A DNA stretch of 64,000 nt, from assembly GCF_947495285.1 (NCBI RefSeq), contig NZ_CANLXZ010000002.1, positions 62,001 through 126,000 of the forward strand, in the 5' to 3' direction. Source of the DNA: an uncultured Nonlabens sp. (GTDB lineage: Bacteria; Bacteroidota; Bacteroidia; Flavobacteriales; Flavobacteriaceae). Numbering within the stretch: the first letter of the stretch is position 1; every line of letters begins with the position of its first letter. The notes under the pieces were generated by a model that saw only the letters and a list, made by a program, of their open reading frames with translations, ran no database searches and was not told where the DNA came from. Below are positions 11,501 through 18,473 of the stretch, in pieces. The translations under genes were made by a program, and so were the position numbers.

Positions 11501-12176
11501 AAATGGTAAATGGACAGATGTTGAGGTGAATAATAAAATTACATGGGCAGGAAAACCACTACCAGAAGATAAGTTGAGTAAAACAAATGTAGAAGCAGGA
11601 ACTGGATATTTTAAAATAACTCTTGATAAAGAAGAGATCACTAAAAAACACGCTAGGGTAGAGGTGAAAAATAAAAGCGAGGTGACTGGTTATGGTGGTT
11701 TATACTGGCAGTATTTTGAAGATCTCGATAAAATCACAACAGATACTCAAGGAGCGTTATCAGTAAAAAAGATCTTGTACAAAAAGGTGACTAATAATTC
11801 TGGCAAAGAACTTAAAGAAATCACTTCTCAAGACGCGCTAGAAATAGGTGATTTAATCACAGTACGATTAGAAATCAAGTCTGCAAATGATATGGATTTT
11901 ATACATTTAAAAGACATGCGTGCGAGTGGTTTTGAACCGGTAGATGTTGTTTCAAAATATAAATGGCAAGATGGATTGGGTTATTATCAAAGTACAAAAG
12001 ATGTTGCGACTCACTTTTTCTTTGATCATTTAAAAAAAGGAACTTATGTTTTTGAGTATGACCTGCGAGCAAATAACGCAGGTAATTTTTCTAATGGTAT
12101 CACCACTATAGAAAATATGTATGCGCCAGAATTCTCGGCGCATAATGCTGGAGAACGAGTAGTTATAAAAGAATAA
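5532..12176 (+). CDS. Alpha-2-macroglobulin family protein with inserted carboxypeptidase-like/TonB plug module
   Basis: This giant 2214-residue secreted protein starts with a signal peptide (ends SYAQ), followed by a helical N-terminal part, then MG2 and other macroglobulin beta domains. The A2M bait and thioester part is from about 1430; the thioester motif CAEQ is at residues 1667-1670 and is followed by the alpha/alpha-barrel complement-like region. Residues about 1216-1415 are a foreign-looking module. It comprises a carboxypeptidase regulatory-like beta-sandwich (TGRVMDSDGAILGATI) and a SusC-type TonB plug (VVVTAYRTTREA, then GQVAGLSVQTG, LIIVDGVP, ALYGNRAANGIIIIST). No outer-membrane beta-barrel follows. 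Bacterial A2Ms trap proteases in the periplasm; the role of the plug is unknown. The gene has two copies of the dispersed palindrome, each encoding AFAKA. Confidence 0.9.
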   Translation: MRHFLIFILLVLGSNFKSYAQDYYTEKWENVEKLEVVNRVEDARKIVRDIYKHAKRKKNDDQLVKTFLFRAKFNLIKEEKGQQLVLAELSELIDRAKFPKKNVYHTIYAKLLNDYVSQNRWKLQRRTAGATVDKNDFDTWDIKKFYEVISTHHKLALKDKEALGKLPVSEFAAVLNARPLGRELRPTLLDLLAREALDFYKTGYYGITRPKETYVITDKNAFSSTNVLREIKRPKGDTVFSKYDVLQLYAALETLHENKNEDGAYVTILLERLDYDKSFLNAYKELPVYKSIHEQLLATYKGKAVSTIVMYNLAQYHYEQSNYKEKGTRQADRDLAIAISKKAIEQFPDSYGAIKCSSLLSSIYAPSLRVQHQDQVIPNELHRGVIQYKNVNEATIHYIKVAHDFLSLKGNRDSLYRVTLKTAQKENRVALSKTIKLESAQDTYDHSYQYNVDGLDAATYLVVIETKSDNSQDIAASLMTVSQMSILNKRTGNTIAVQVLDKKTGKPLKNVKLELSQLNSNYTTTAITDRDGKAVLENSNGKNSRYTLKAVLGDDIVVNQLYSYFNRLNTKSDKNKEVVEEIEVTVKSFTYLDRSIYRPGQTVYYKSILLANDGKTSFVVPNEEFVLTVYDANNEEIQEITATTNEYGSFHGEFTLPKETLTGQFYIEIDSDEDSDFWDNVYDFNDDYDNETKFQVEEYKRPRFKVDFKKVKESYAMNDSVVVTAFAKALLGSNITDADVHYKVTRSARLPWWRYSGYYSGDQVIVDSDDLETDEEFVTNNKGEYAIKFKAIADSTLVAKDLHPIYTYRIDAEVVDINGETRTASTSVRVGKQSIEVSLLNATTLSTDDNKVKVAVKNLNGELVEAQVELQIRQLKTPDHVIIPSALPAAEFYQSDDKTYRDKFPYAELRKSEKPTDYKTAPIIFKKRLTIDSLTTVELPITKNWDNGNYVVYVKAVETGKSKSLDNERDYVEEINKIEIWANKQLPVNPAIISHDLQIKDNVATVNYFTSMDGVYMNLITYDFKGLKKDEIIFLPKGKTTKKYKLKNADKNLLKFRYSVQKENKYTSNNFTAQGSQKAATVFNIETNTFRNKLYPGMEEEWSFTIKDQKGNGMNGEVLASMYDKSLDEFTVKNWDGFSFNTYESGYEPGFYRQVNCLNTRSASLYFPYRQVQMPQLDFDQFNYFGLSFTGNMNQYNNYKARIEVKYEKVEPINGFITGRVMDSDGAILGATITIKGTELSISSDFDGLYKIKASPEDTLVFTYAGYETIERVVGNQKVISPVFSARLDAVVVTAYRTTREAMSSVSSTTLTSEDIIDRPNAAIIQRLEGQVAGLSVQTGTGQPGANALIQLRGASSINGNTELLIIVDGVPVDEDFFKSLDASQIKETAILKGVNATALYGNRAANGIIIISTKAGVSANDLVLQEMSLNNVQIRKDLKETAFFLPNLKTDKKGNLKFSFTSPEMLTQWKLRLFAHNKKAETAYLEKLVVTQKELSLIPNAPRFLRETDTIRFSTKIANLSDAKMEGIATLQLFDALTMQPIDQEFKNTNALQNFSAEKGANASVNWTFVIPVGTQAVTYRVIAKSDKFSDGEENTLPVLTNRMLVTESRSLWVRAGQTEEVVMDKLENNTSTTLENHQMTFEYTSNPSWYAIKSLPYLMEYEHECAEQTFSRYYANAMAAHILNSSPKVKEVFDSWAANGASKSKLEQNEELKSVILAHTPWLRDAQSEEQKQQRLAVLFDLDKTAREKKKTLAKLEEKQGDSGGFPWFSGGNTNEYITRHIAAGIGHLNKLGVNDADRPQTDRMYKNAIAATDRAWVQRFNDYLRYSKSLKKYNFGSSYWHYQYARSFEPSVLDRKMEQVLEDGKKLAFAKAEKEFASQPLYTQLLMAIALHRNGESKIASKILEGLRQTAVVNNENRMYWKENTNSWYWYRSDVETQALAIEAFSEIQNDTKTVEELQVWLLKKKRTTQWKSTKATAVATYALLLQNGKWTDVEVNNKITWAGKPLPEDKLSKTNVEAGTGYFKITLDKEEITKKHARVEVKNKSEVTGYGGLYWQYFEDLDKITTDTQGALSVKKILYKKVTNNSGKELKEITSQDALEIGDLITVRLEIKSANDMDFIHLKDMRASGFEPVDVVSKYKWQDGLGYYQSTKDVATHFFFDHLKKGTYVFEYDLRANNAGNFSNGITTIENMYAPEFSAHNAGERVVIKE
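7703..7718. repeat. Dispersed palindrome copy inside the macroglobulin gene
   Basis: CGCTTTCGCGAAAGCG is a perfect 16-base palindrome that encodes AFAKA in frame within a macroglobulin domain. Confidence 0.9.
11141..11157. repeat. Dispersed palindrome copy inside the macroglobulin gene (second)
   Basis: The core GCTTTCGCGAAAGC (11142-11155) is followed by GG and encodes LAFAKAE in the C-terminal helical part. Confidence 0.9.
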
Positions 12177-12322
12177 TACGTTTTAATTTAGGTATTTAAA
12201 CCTGTGGCAATGGGTCTGCACCTTTTTTATTTGCTGGTTTATTAGAAGGTAATTTATGACAAGAATGTATAACGATTCCTTAAAATTTTAAGTATGTAAG
12301 ATCGATGTGTTAAATTAGCTAC

Positions 12323-13267
12323 GTGAATAAGGAGCAGACATATCAATTAAATGCTGATAAGAGTTTTAGAACACTTATAGTTAAGGCTTTGAGTCTTTTT
12401 TCTAGTGTGCGACTTTATAATGTGACTATAGTGGCTATTGCACAATTGCTGGCCGCTATTTTTATTATTGCACCTAACCTGACAGTACTATCGATTTTAT
12501 CAGATTATAAGTTATGGTTTATTGTACTAGCCAGTAGTGCGGCTATCGCAGGTGGTTACATCATTAATAATTTTTATGACCGCGAGAAAGACTTAATTAA
12601 TAGACCTCAAAAAACCTTGTTAGAAAACCAAATAAGTAGATCTTCCTTATGGTCGGTTTACTTTACGGTAAATGGTATCGCTTTTATTCTAGGTAGCATC
12701 GTTTCCTGGCGCGCAGGTTTATTTTTTGCTTTGTATATTTTTGCTATGTGGCTGTATTCTCATAAACTGAAACGAGTTTTGTTTTTAGGTAATTTAATGG
12801 CTGCTCTACTTGCTGTGACGCCTTTTTTTGTGTTATTCATGTATTACAAAAACTTTTATCCTGTTATTTTTGTTCATGGTGGTTTTCTGTATCTTATCAT
12901 CGGTATGCGGGAATTAATTAAAGATTTAGAAAATCTAAGAGGAGATCTTGCACATGATTATAGAACAATACCAGTAGTTTTAGGTGAAAAGATGAGTAAG
13001 AAATTTTATACCTTACTTACATTCCTCACCATTGTGCCTATCACTATTTTAGTAGCTTATTATAAAATAGGTTACATGCAATATTATTTCACCTTAATAG
13101 TAGGTGCCTTACTTGTATGTTTGCCATTAATATGGTCCTCAAGGCGTAAAAGAGAATACTTATTGATTCATTTTATTCTTAAAATGATAATAGGTGCTGG
13201 TGTATTCTCGATATTATTGATTGATTTACCAGCTATTGTAGAACGATTACAAACCCTTTTTGCCTAA
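12323..13267 (+). CDS. UbiA-family prenyltransferase (geranylgeranylglycerol-phosphate geranylgeranyltransferase-like)
   Basis: This 314-residue polytopic membrane enzyme has about eight or nine hydrophobic segments and both aspartate-rich UbiA motifs: NNFYDREKDLINRP near residue 88 and KDLENLRGDLAHD near residue 205. UbiA enzymes transfer a polyprenyl chain to an acceptor. Flavobacterial homologues are usually annotated as geranylgeranylglycerol-phosphate geranylgeranyltransferase, but the acceptor cannot be read from sequence. The start is GTG, because no in-frame ATG precedes the first membrane segment. The stop overlaps the next ATG by one base (TAATG), suggesting translational coupling to the nitrilase. 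The GHMP kinase two genes on supports an isoprenoid role. Confidence 0.85.
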   Translation: MNKEQTYQLNADKSFRTLIVKALSLFSSVRLYNVTIVAIAQLLAAIFIIAPNLTVLSILSDYKLWFIVLASSAAIAGGYIINNFYDREKDLINRPQKTLLENQISRSSLWSVYFTVNGIAFILGSIVSWRAGLFFALYIFAMWLYSHKLKRVLFLGNLMAALLAVTPFFVLFMYYKNFYPVIFVHGGFLYLIIGMRELIKDLENLRGDLAHDYRTIPVVLGEKMSKKFYTLLTFLTIVPITILVAYYKIGYMQYYFTLIVGALLVCLPLIWSSRRKREYLLIHFILKMIIGAGVFSILLIDLPAIVERLQTLFA

Positions 13268-14220
13268 TGAAAAATTCAGAAATTAAAGTAGCTCTTGCTC
13301 AAATATCACCGGTATGGTTAGATAAACAAGCAACTGTACAAAAAATTATGTCAACACTAGAAGAAGCGGTAAAGGAAAAGGCAGAGCTGGTTGTTTTTGG
13401 AGAAGGTTTATTGCCTGGTTACCCATTTTGGCTTGCCCTTATGGATGGTGCTGCGTGGAATAAGGATGCAGTAAAAGAATTGCACAGACATTATGCTCTT
13501 AACGCAGTACGTATAGAAAAAGGAGATTTAGATGATATTTGCGCTTTCGCGAAAGCGGAACACATATCCATCTATCTAGGTATAATAGAAAGACCAGAAG
13601 ATCGTGGTGGACATAGTCTGTATGCGAGCATGGTTTACATAGATCAATATGGAATTATTCAAAGTGTTCATAGAAAATTACAACCTACCTATGATGAGCG
13701 ATTAACCTGGTCGCCAGGAGACGGAAATGGTCTTGTAACCCACAAATTAAAGGATTTTACGGTTAGTGGCTTAAATTGTTGGGAAAACTGGATGCCGTTG
13801 CCACGTGCAGCGATGTACGCACAAGGAACAAATTTACATGTAGCTTGCTGGCCAGGAAGCGATCATAATACAAAAGATATTACTAGATTTATCGCCTGCG
13901 AGGGACGTTGTTATGTTTTATCCGTTTCTAGCATGATGTTTAAGGAAGATTTTCCTGTAGGAACACCACACTTAAAAGAGTTACTTGAAAACGCACCTGC
14001 TGTACTGGCTAATGGTGGTAGCGCTATTGCTGGGCCAGATGGAGAGTGGATTATAGAACCGCAAATAGGTAAAGAAGAAATTATCTATGCAACGTTAGAT
14101 TATAACAGAGTGCTAGAAGAGCGTCAAAATTTTGACGTCGTAGGACATTATTCTCGACCAGATGTAACCCAATTACATGTAAATAGAGAGCGACAGAGTA
14201 CAGTGAAGTTTACTAATTAA
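13267..14220 (+). CDS. Nitrilase-like carbon-nitrogen hydrolase
   Basis: This 317-residue enzyme shows the Glu-Lys-Cys triad of the nitrilase superfamily: E46 (FGEGLLPGYPFW), K137 (HRKLQPTYDERLTW) and C171 (LNCWENWMPLPR). The CWEN-MPL context is typical of true nitrilases rather than amidases, so hydrolysis of a nitrile to an acid plus ammonia is likely. The substrate is unknown. It is coupled to the UbiA gene by a one-base overlap and precedes the GHMP kinase by 21 bases. A dispersed palindrome encodes CAFAKAE near residue 94. Why a nitrilase sits between two isoprenoid-related genes is unclear. Confidence 0.88.
   Translation: MKNSEIKVALAQISPVWLDKQATVQKIMSTLEEAVKEKAELVVFGEGLLPGYPFWLALMDGAAWNKDAVKELHRHYALNAVRIEKGDLDDICAFAKAEHISIYLGIIERPEDRGGHSLYASMVYIDQYGIIQSVHRKLQPTYDERLTWSPGDGNGLVTHKLKDFTVSGLNCWENWMPLPRAAMYAQGTNLHVACWPGSDHNTKDITRFIACEGRCYVLSVSSMMFKEDFPVGTPHLKELLENAPAVLANGGSAIAGPDGEWIIEPQIGKEEIIYATLDYNRVLEERQNFDVVGHYSRPDVTQLHVNRERQSTVKFTN
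13542..13557. repeat. Dispersed palindrome copy inside the nitrilase gene
   Basis: CGCTTTCGCGAAAGCG is a perfect palindrome and encodes CAFAKAE in a surface-type helix between the E46 and K137 motifs. Confidence 0.9.
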
Positions 14221-14241
14221 TAAGTATCTAAATAAAGTAAT

Positions 14242-15159
14242 TTGAAAGTTAAAAACCAATTCATAGCTCATGGTAAATTTCTAATCACCGGAGAGTATGC
14301 CGTTTTAGATAACGTTCCTGCACTGGCGATACCTTTAAAACTAAATCAGTATTTAGAGATTACTTACCGCGATGATCAAGAAATTACATGGAGTAGTTAT
14401 AATAATGATGGAGAACGATGGTTTTATGTAGAAACTAATGTAAATGACCTTTATTCTGACTGTATCAACTGTAAGAACCCTATTACTATCAAATTAAGTG
14501 AGATTTTAAATACGGCCTTACACCTTACTTCAAATAATTCTTTAAGAGGTTTTGATGCAGTAATGAAATTAGACTTTGACCGTGATTCTGGCATGGGTAC
14601 CAGTTCTACTTTAGTAAGTCTAGTTTCTCATTGGTTGGGTTGTGATCCATATCAATTGCAGTTTAAATGTTTTGGTGGTAGTGGTTATGATGTAGCTTGT
14701 GCTCAAGCAAATAGTGCCATCGTGTATAATTATAATAATGGAGAATCTATTGCTAGAGAGGTAGAATTTAGTCCTTCTATTAAGAATCAAATATTCTTTG
14801 TCTATCTTAATCGCAAGCAGAATAGTCGCGATTCTATTGCACAGTTTGATCCAGTTTTACTTACTGATGATTTAAGATTAGAGTTAGCTAACATGCCTAA
14901 TCGCTTTTTAGAAGCTTCTAATAGTTTAACTGATTATAACAATGCAATGGTTAGGCATGAAGAAATTATCTCTAGTATAATTAATGTAAAGCCCATTAAG
15001 GAACAATTGTTTCCCGATTTTAATGGCGCTATTAAGTCATTAGGTGGCTGGGGTGGTGACTTTATCATGGCGACAGGTGATGCTGCAGCACGTCAGTATT
15101 TTATAGATAAAGGGTATGCTACCATTCATGAATGGGATGAGGTGGCACTAGATTCTTAG
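14242..15159 (+). CDS. GYDIA-family GHMP kinase (mevalonate/phosphomevalonate kinase-like)
   Basis: This 305-residue protein has an N-terminal GHMP motif (HGKFLITGEYAVLDNVPALAIP), the nucleotide loop DSGMGTSSTLVS and a C-terminal GGWGGDFIMAT loop. GGSGYDVACAQ is the GYDIA-type signature that names this Bacteroidetes subfamily. The family phosphorylates mevalonate-pathway intermediates or relatives; the exact substrate is not established here. The start is TTG, 21 bases after the nitrilase stop. HMG-CoA reductase lies about 44 kb away in this genome, whereas I recall the two being adjacent in many flavobacteria. Confidence 0.85.
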   Translation: MKVKNQFIAHGKFLITGEYAVLDNVPALAIPLKLNQYLEITYRDDQEITWSSYNNDGERWFYVETNVNDLYSDCINCKNPITIKLSEILNTALHLTSNNSLRGFDAVMKLDFDRDSGMGTSSTLVSLVSHWLGCDPYQLQFKCFGGSGYDVACAQANSAIVYNYNNGESIAREVEFSPSIKNQIFFVYLNRKQNSRDSIAQFDPVLLTDDLRLELANMPNRFLEASNSLTDYNNAMVRHEEIISSIINVKPIKEQLFPDFNGAIKSLGGWGGDFIMATGDAAARQYFIDKGYATIHEWDEVALDS

Positions 15160-16100
15160 ACTTTTAGTTAATCAGCGATTAATGTGTATAGCTAAGAATC
15201 GTTGTTAAATTTTCCGTTTTATTTGCTTAGAAAAAAGGTTGGTATTCAAATACTCAATAAGAAATAACGGTTCCTAAATTATTTGAAGTTCGGGAAACCT
15301 CTCAATTTTGAACTTTATACTGTATCTGTTTTTACTAATCAAAAAATGCGATTCTATTGTAATGTTATGTCTCTTAATAATTTCCATGGCAATTCTATGG
15401 TGTGATCTTGTAATGATAAAGAACTATCTTATAGAAAGGGTTACATTAGGTATGGGAACATTTGATAGACACATGTAATATGATGTTTTTTGTGTAGTGT
15501 TGTAGACCTTTAATGATGTAACTATAGTTATATAACAGCTGTAATGAAGCATTTCTTTTGTTAGTAAACAGCTATATGAACATATGACTATTAGCGACTA
15601 CAGAGGTTTTTCAATAAAGTAAAATTATTAAATTCCCCATTAATTTTAAATATCTGTACCATTCGAACAATGTTATAAGAAACTAAAATTTTATGGACTA
15701 GCCTATTTACTCTTCTTAATGAGATATCTCTTTCACATTAAAATCACAAATTTTAAACTAGATATAGAAGAGTGCGTTGTAGGAGTATGTCATTCAGGTT
15801 TTTTAATAGAGATTTACAATTTTGATCCTTTTATAAAAAGTGCCTTATATCATATATATCTAGATTGAGATAATAGTTATTAGGACTTTTCATGTAATTA
15901 AATATGGACCACTTTATAATAGTGTGAATGTACCTCATGTAGAAGCTTTACTAGGATAAGAAAAGGTGTTCTAGAGGATTATGAGAACTGGAATGTTGTG
16001 AAAAATATCTAAACCTACGTTATTAGATTTTGAACAGGTTTGAGAAATATATCTAGATATTTGAGTCTAGTTTACAAGTTATAAATGAACCTATTAAAAA
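15160..16100. other. Gene-poor 0.94-kb stretch, possibly a decayed gene
   Basis: No ORF here is long or family-like. On the + strand several short protein-like stretches succeed each other in different frames. One runs from about 15650 to 15868 (49 codons from ATG 15719, ending IYLD). The next is about 15868-15958 (ends VNVPHVEALLG), and a third ends with GVLEDYENWNVVKNI near 16011. This is what a frameshifted pseudogene would look like, but AT-rich non-coding DNA can give the same by chance. Confidence 0.3.
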
Positions 16101-16102
16101 CA

Positions 16103-16130
16103 AAAACGTCGCTCTTAAGAGCGACGTTTT
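16103..16130. terminator. Bidirectional intrinsic terminator downstream of the PPIase gene
   Basis: This is a perfect 28-base palindrome with a 12-base stem AAAACGTCGCTC and loop TTAA. Read on the minus strand it ends in a T-run, fitting the end of the PpiD-like gene 24 bases away. Confidence 0.88.
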
Positions 16131-16153
16131 AAAAAGTATATAAAATCAAATTC

Positions 16154-18265
16154 TTAGTAGAATACAGATCTATTATCCTCTATTTCTATTGATTTCTTTA
16201 ACGCTTCAACTAACTTAGAAGTAGATTGATTTGCAGACTGTGTTGCAATGGTATTTGCATTTGCAGAGTAGTTCTGTAAATCTGGAGCAGTGTTTATAGA
16301 GGTAACTTTAATGACAAAGACACCTTTTTCACCAGCGATAGGTTGAGAAGTAGCTCCTTGCTCAAGACCGAAAGCTGTTCCTACCACAGCAGGCTCTTCT
16401 CCTACACCTATAATAGTTGGATTTTTACGATTAACAGCGCCAGCTACTTTTGAAGTTTGACCTTGGTTTTTTGCAATATCAGCAATATCAGTTGCTTTTA
16501 TTTTATCCATGATCATTTTAGCTTTTTTCTCTTTTCTTAGAATCGGAGTAACTTTTGCACTAGCTTCTTCACTAGACATGTTGCCTGCTTCACTTATTTT
16601 TTTAAGTTTTACAACTACATAACCTTGTGAGGTTTCAAAACGCTCTATGTCGTCTACAGATCGATCTTCATTAAACGCCCATTTTACAATGCTTCTATTT
16701 TTACCTATTACTGGTAATGTCTCATCGAGAGGTTTTAGGTTTTTAACTGGTGTAGAAGTAACTGAATTTTCTTTGGCAAGAGAGGTGAAGTCACCGCTCA
16801 TTGCTGATTTCTGGAATTTAACAGTTTTAGTAAATAATTCTTTTCCAGTTTGTTTAGACGCAAGAACTTTTTTTGCAACAGTTGCTAGCTTAACAGCTGG
16901 TTTAGGAGCAGCAACGTCATCTATTCTAATAATGTGATAACCAAAAGAAGACTCTGCAATACCTACAGTTCCATTTTCGTTTTCATATAAGAACTTAGTG
17001 AATCCTGGCGCAAAGTTTCTTGCGTTACCAGAGTAAATTACCCATCCTATATCCTGTCCGTTTGCTACTTCTTTGTTTTCTTTAAAGTATTCAAATTTAG
17101 AGTCAAATCTAGTTTTGCTTTGGCCTATTAAGTTAAAGATGCTATCTGCGGTAGCTTTAGCCTCTTCTTTAGTTTGAGTAATTGTCGCGGCTGCTCTTTG
17201 TGCGCCGGCATAAGCAACTAAGATATGTCTGTTTTGTACACTGTCGTTAATTGTTTTCTTATCTTCTACAAGAGATAATTTTAAATATTCTCCGTCTTTA
17301 TAAGGACCATAAGTTTTTCCTTCTTCGATATCAGCAATTGCTTTTTCATTTGCAGAAAGGTTAGAGGTCATTACGTAACGGTTGTTATATGGAAGTTCAC
17401 TATGTTGTGACACAAATGCCTCAGGATCTGTTGCGTCTGTAAAAGCAGGTACTGTGTAGTCCTCTTTTGTACTTAAGTTACGTAACGTTTGTGTAGTAAG
17501 TAATTTGTTTAAGTCTGCCTTAAGTGCAGCTCTATCTGCTGGAGAAGCCTTGTCTTCAAAAAGAACAAATTCTATATCGCGTTGTGCGTCTACTTTAAAT
17601 TGGTCTTTATGCTGGTTTACGTAGGAATCAATTTCTGATTTAGAAACGTTCACCATGCTATCAGATATTGTTGAATAAGGGATGTTTACATAACTAAAAG
17701 AGCGGCTATCGTTCTCCATTCTGTATTCCATTTCTCCATCTACGTTTGTGGCAGTAAGCCCAGATTTTAAGAGATTAAAGAATAACTCTTGTTTTGCACC
17801 TGTTGCTGTACCAGCTATGTAGTCATTCCACGCTGCTGGATTAGTAGTTTTAATACCGTCTACAAAAGTTTTAAATTTTGCTTCAGAAAAACTACCATCT
17901 TCATTTAGAAACTGTGGATTTGATCGATAAGCGTCCTTTACTTTATCGGCTATTTTCTTATCGGTAACTCTTATTCCTGTAGCTATGATTTGTTGATCTA
18001 GTACTGCATTTCTTACTTCTTGATCCCATACAGAATTTACAGCCTGTATTTGAGAGAAGTTAGCACCTCTGTTTTTTGAAATGTTTTCTACTTTTCTCGC
18101 AAATCCTTCACGGTTTACTTCTGTATCACCTACATAACCCACTGCATCAGCTTGTTTTTGTCCATTTGATGTAAGAACACCTTGAATAATAAATGCAAAT
18201 AAAGCCAGTGCAATTACTAAAATCAGAATAACTCCTTGATTTCTAATTTTACCTAATATCGCCAT
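16154..18265 (-). CDS. PpiD-like peptidylprolyl isomerase (SurA_N/parvulin)
   Basis: This 703-residue membrane-anchored chaperone has one N-terminal membrane helix (residues about 12-32), a SurA-type N-terminal helical domain, and a parvulin rotamase domain around residues 345-450 (NRHILVAYAGA ... GWVIYSGNARNFAPGFTKFLYENENGTVG...FGYHIIRID). A second, weaker parvulin-like segment is near the C-terminus. It should sit on the periplasmic face of the inner membrane and help fold exported and outer-membrane proteins. It is the last gene of the minus-strand envelope cluster, 208 bases after the CBS/CorC gene, and ends at a strong terminator. Confidence 0.9.
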   Translation of the reverse strand: MAILGKIRNQGVILILVIALALFAFIIQGVLTSNGQKQADAVGYVGDTEVNREGFARKVENISKNRGANFSQIQAVNSVWDQEVRNAVLDQQIIATGIRVTDKKIADKVKDAYRSNPQFLNEDGSFSEAKFKTFVDGIKTTNPAAWNDYIAGTATGAKQELFFNLLKSGLTATNVDGEMEYRMENDSRSFSYVNIPYSTISDSMVNVSKSEIDSYVNQHKDQFKVDAQRDIEFVLFEDKASPADRAALKADLNKLLTTQTLRNLSTKEDYTVPAFTDATDPEAFVSQHSELPYNNRYVMTSNLSANEKAIADIEEGKTYGPYKDGEYLKLSLVEDKKTINDSVQNRHILVAYAGAQRAAATITQTKEEAKATADSIFNLIGQSKTRFDSKFEYFKENKEVANGQDIGWVIYSGNARNFAPGFTKFLYENENGTVGIAESSFGYHIIRIDDVAAPKPAVKLATVAKKVLASKQTGKELFTKTVKFQKSAMSGDFTSLAKENSVTSTPVKNLKPLDETLPVIGKNRSIVKWAFNEDRSVDDIERFETSQGYVVVKLKKISEAGNMSSEEASAKVTPILRKEKKAKMIMDKIKATDIADIAKNQGQTSKVAGAVNRKNPTIIGVGEEPAVVGTAFGLEQGATSQPIAGEKGVFVIKVTSINTAPDLQNYSANANTIATQSANQSTSKLVEALKKSIEIEDNRSVFY

Positions 18266-18391
18266 TGTTGTTAGTTTATTTTTTGATAAGTGGCGAAAAT
18301 AGTGTTTTCCGCCTAATAATTAAAGTATCGGCCTGTTTTAAAAACTGCTTTTTATCTATAAGTTAGAATAGGGGTAGAGGTAATGGTTTGG

Positions 18392-18415
18392 ATTCCGCTT
18401 TCGCGAAAGCGGAAT
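18392..18415. repeat. Longest copy of the dispersed palindrome (24 bp), intergenic
   Basis: ATTCCGCTTTCGCGAAAGCGGAAT is perfectly palindromic over 24 bases. It lies between the CBS/CorC gene and the PPIase gene. It could fold as an mRNA hairpin, but the T-run needed for a terminator is missing. Confidence 0.92.
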
Positions 18416-18473
18416 TATTATCCATCTCAGTATTTTATTTCTATTTAAAGGACAATAAACCAAGGTGTGTTGA

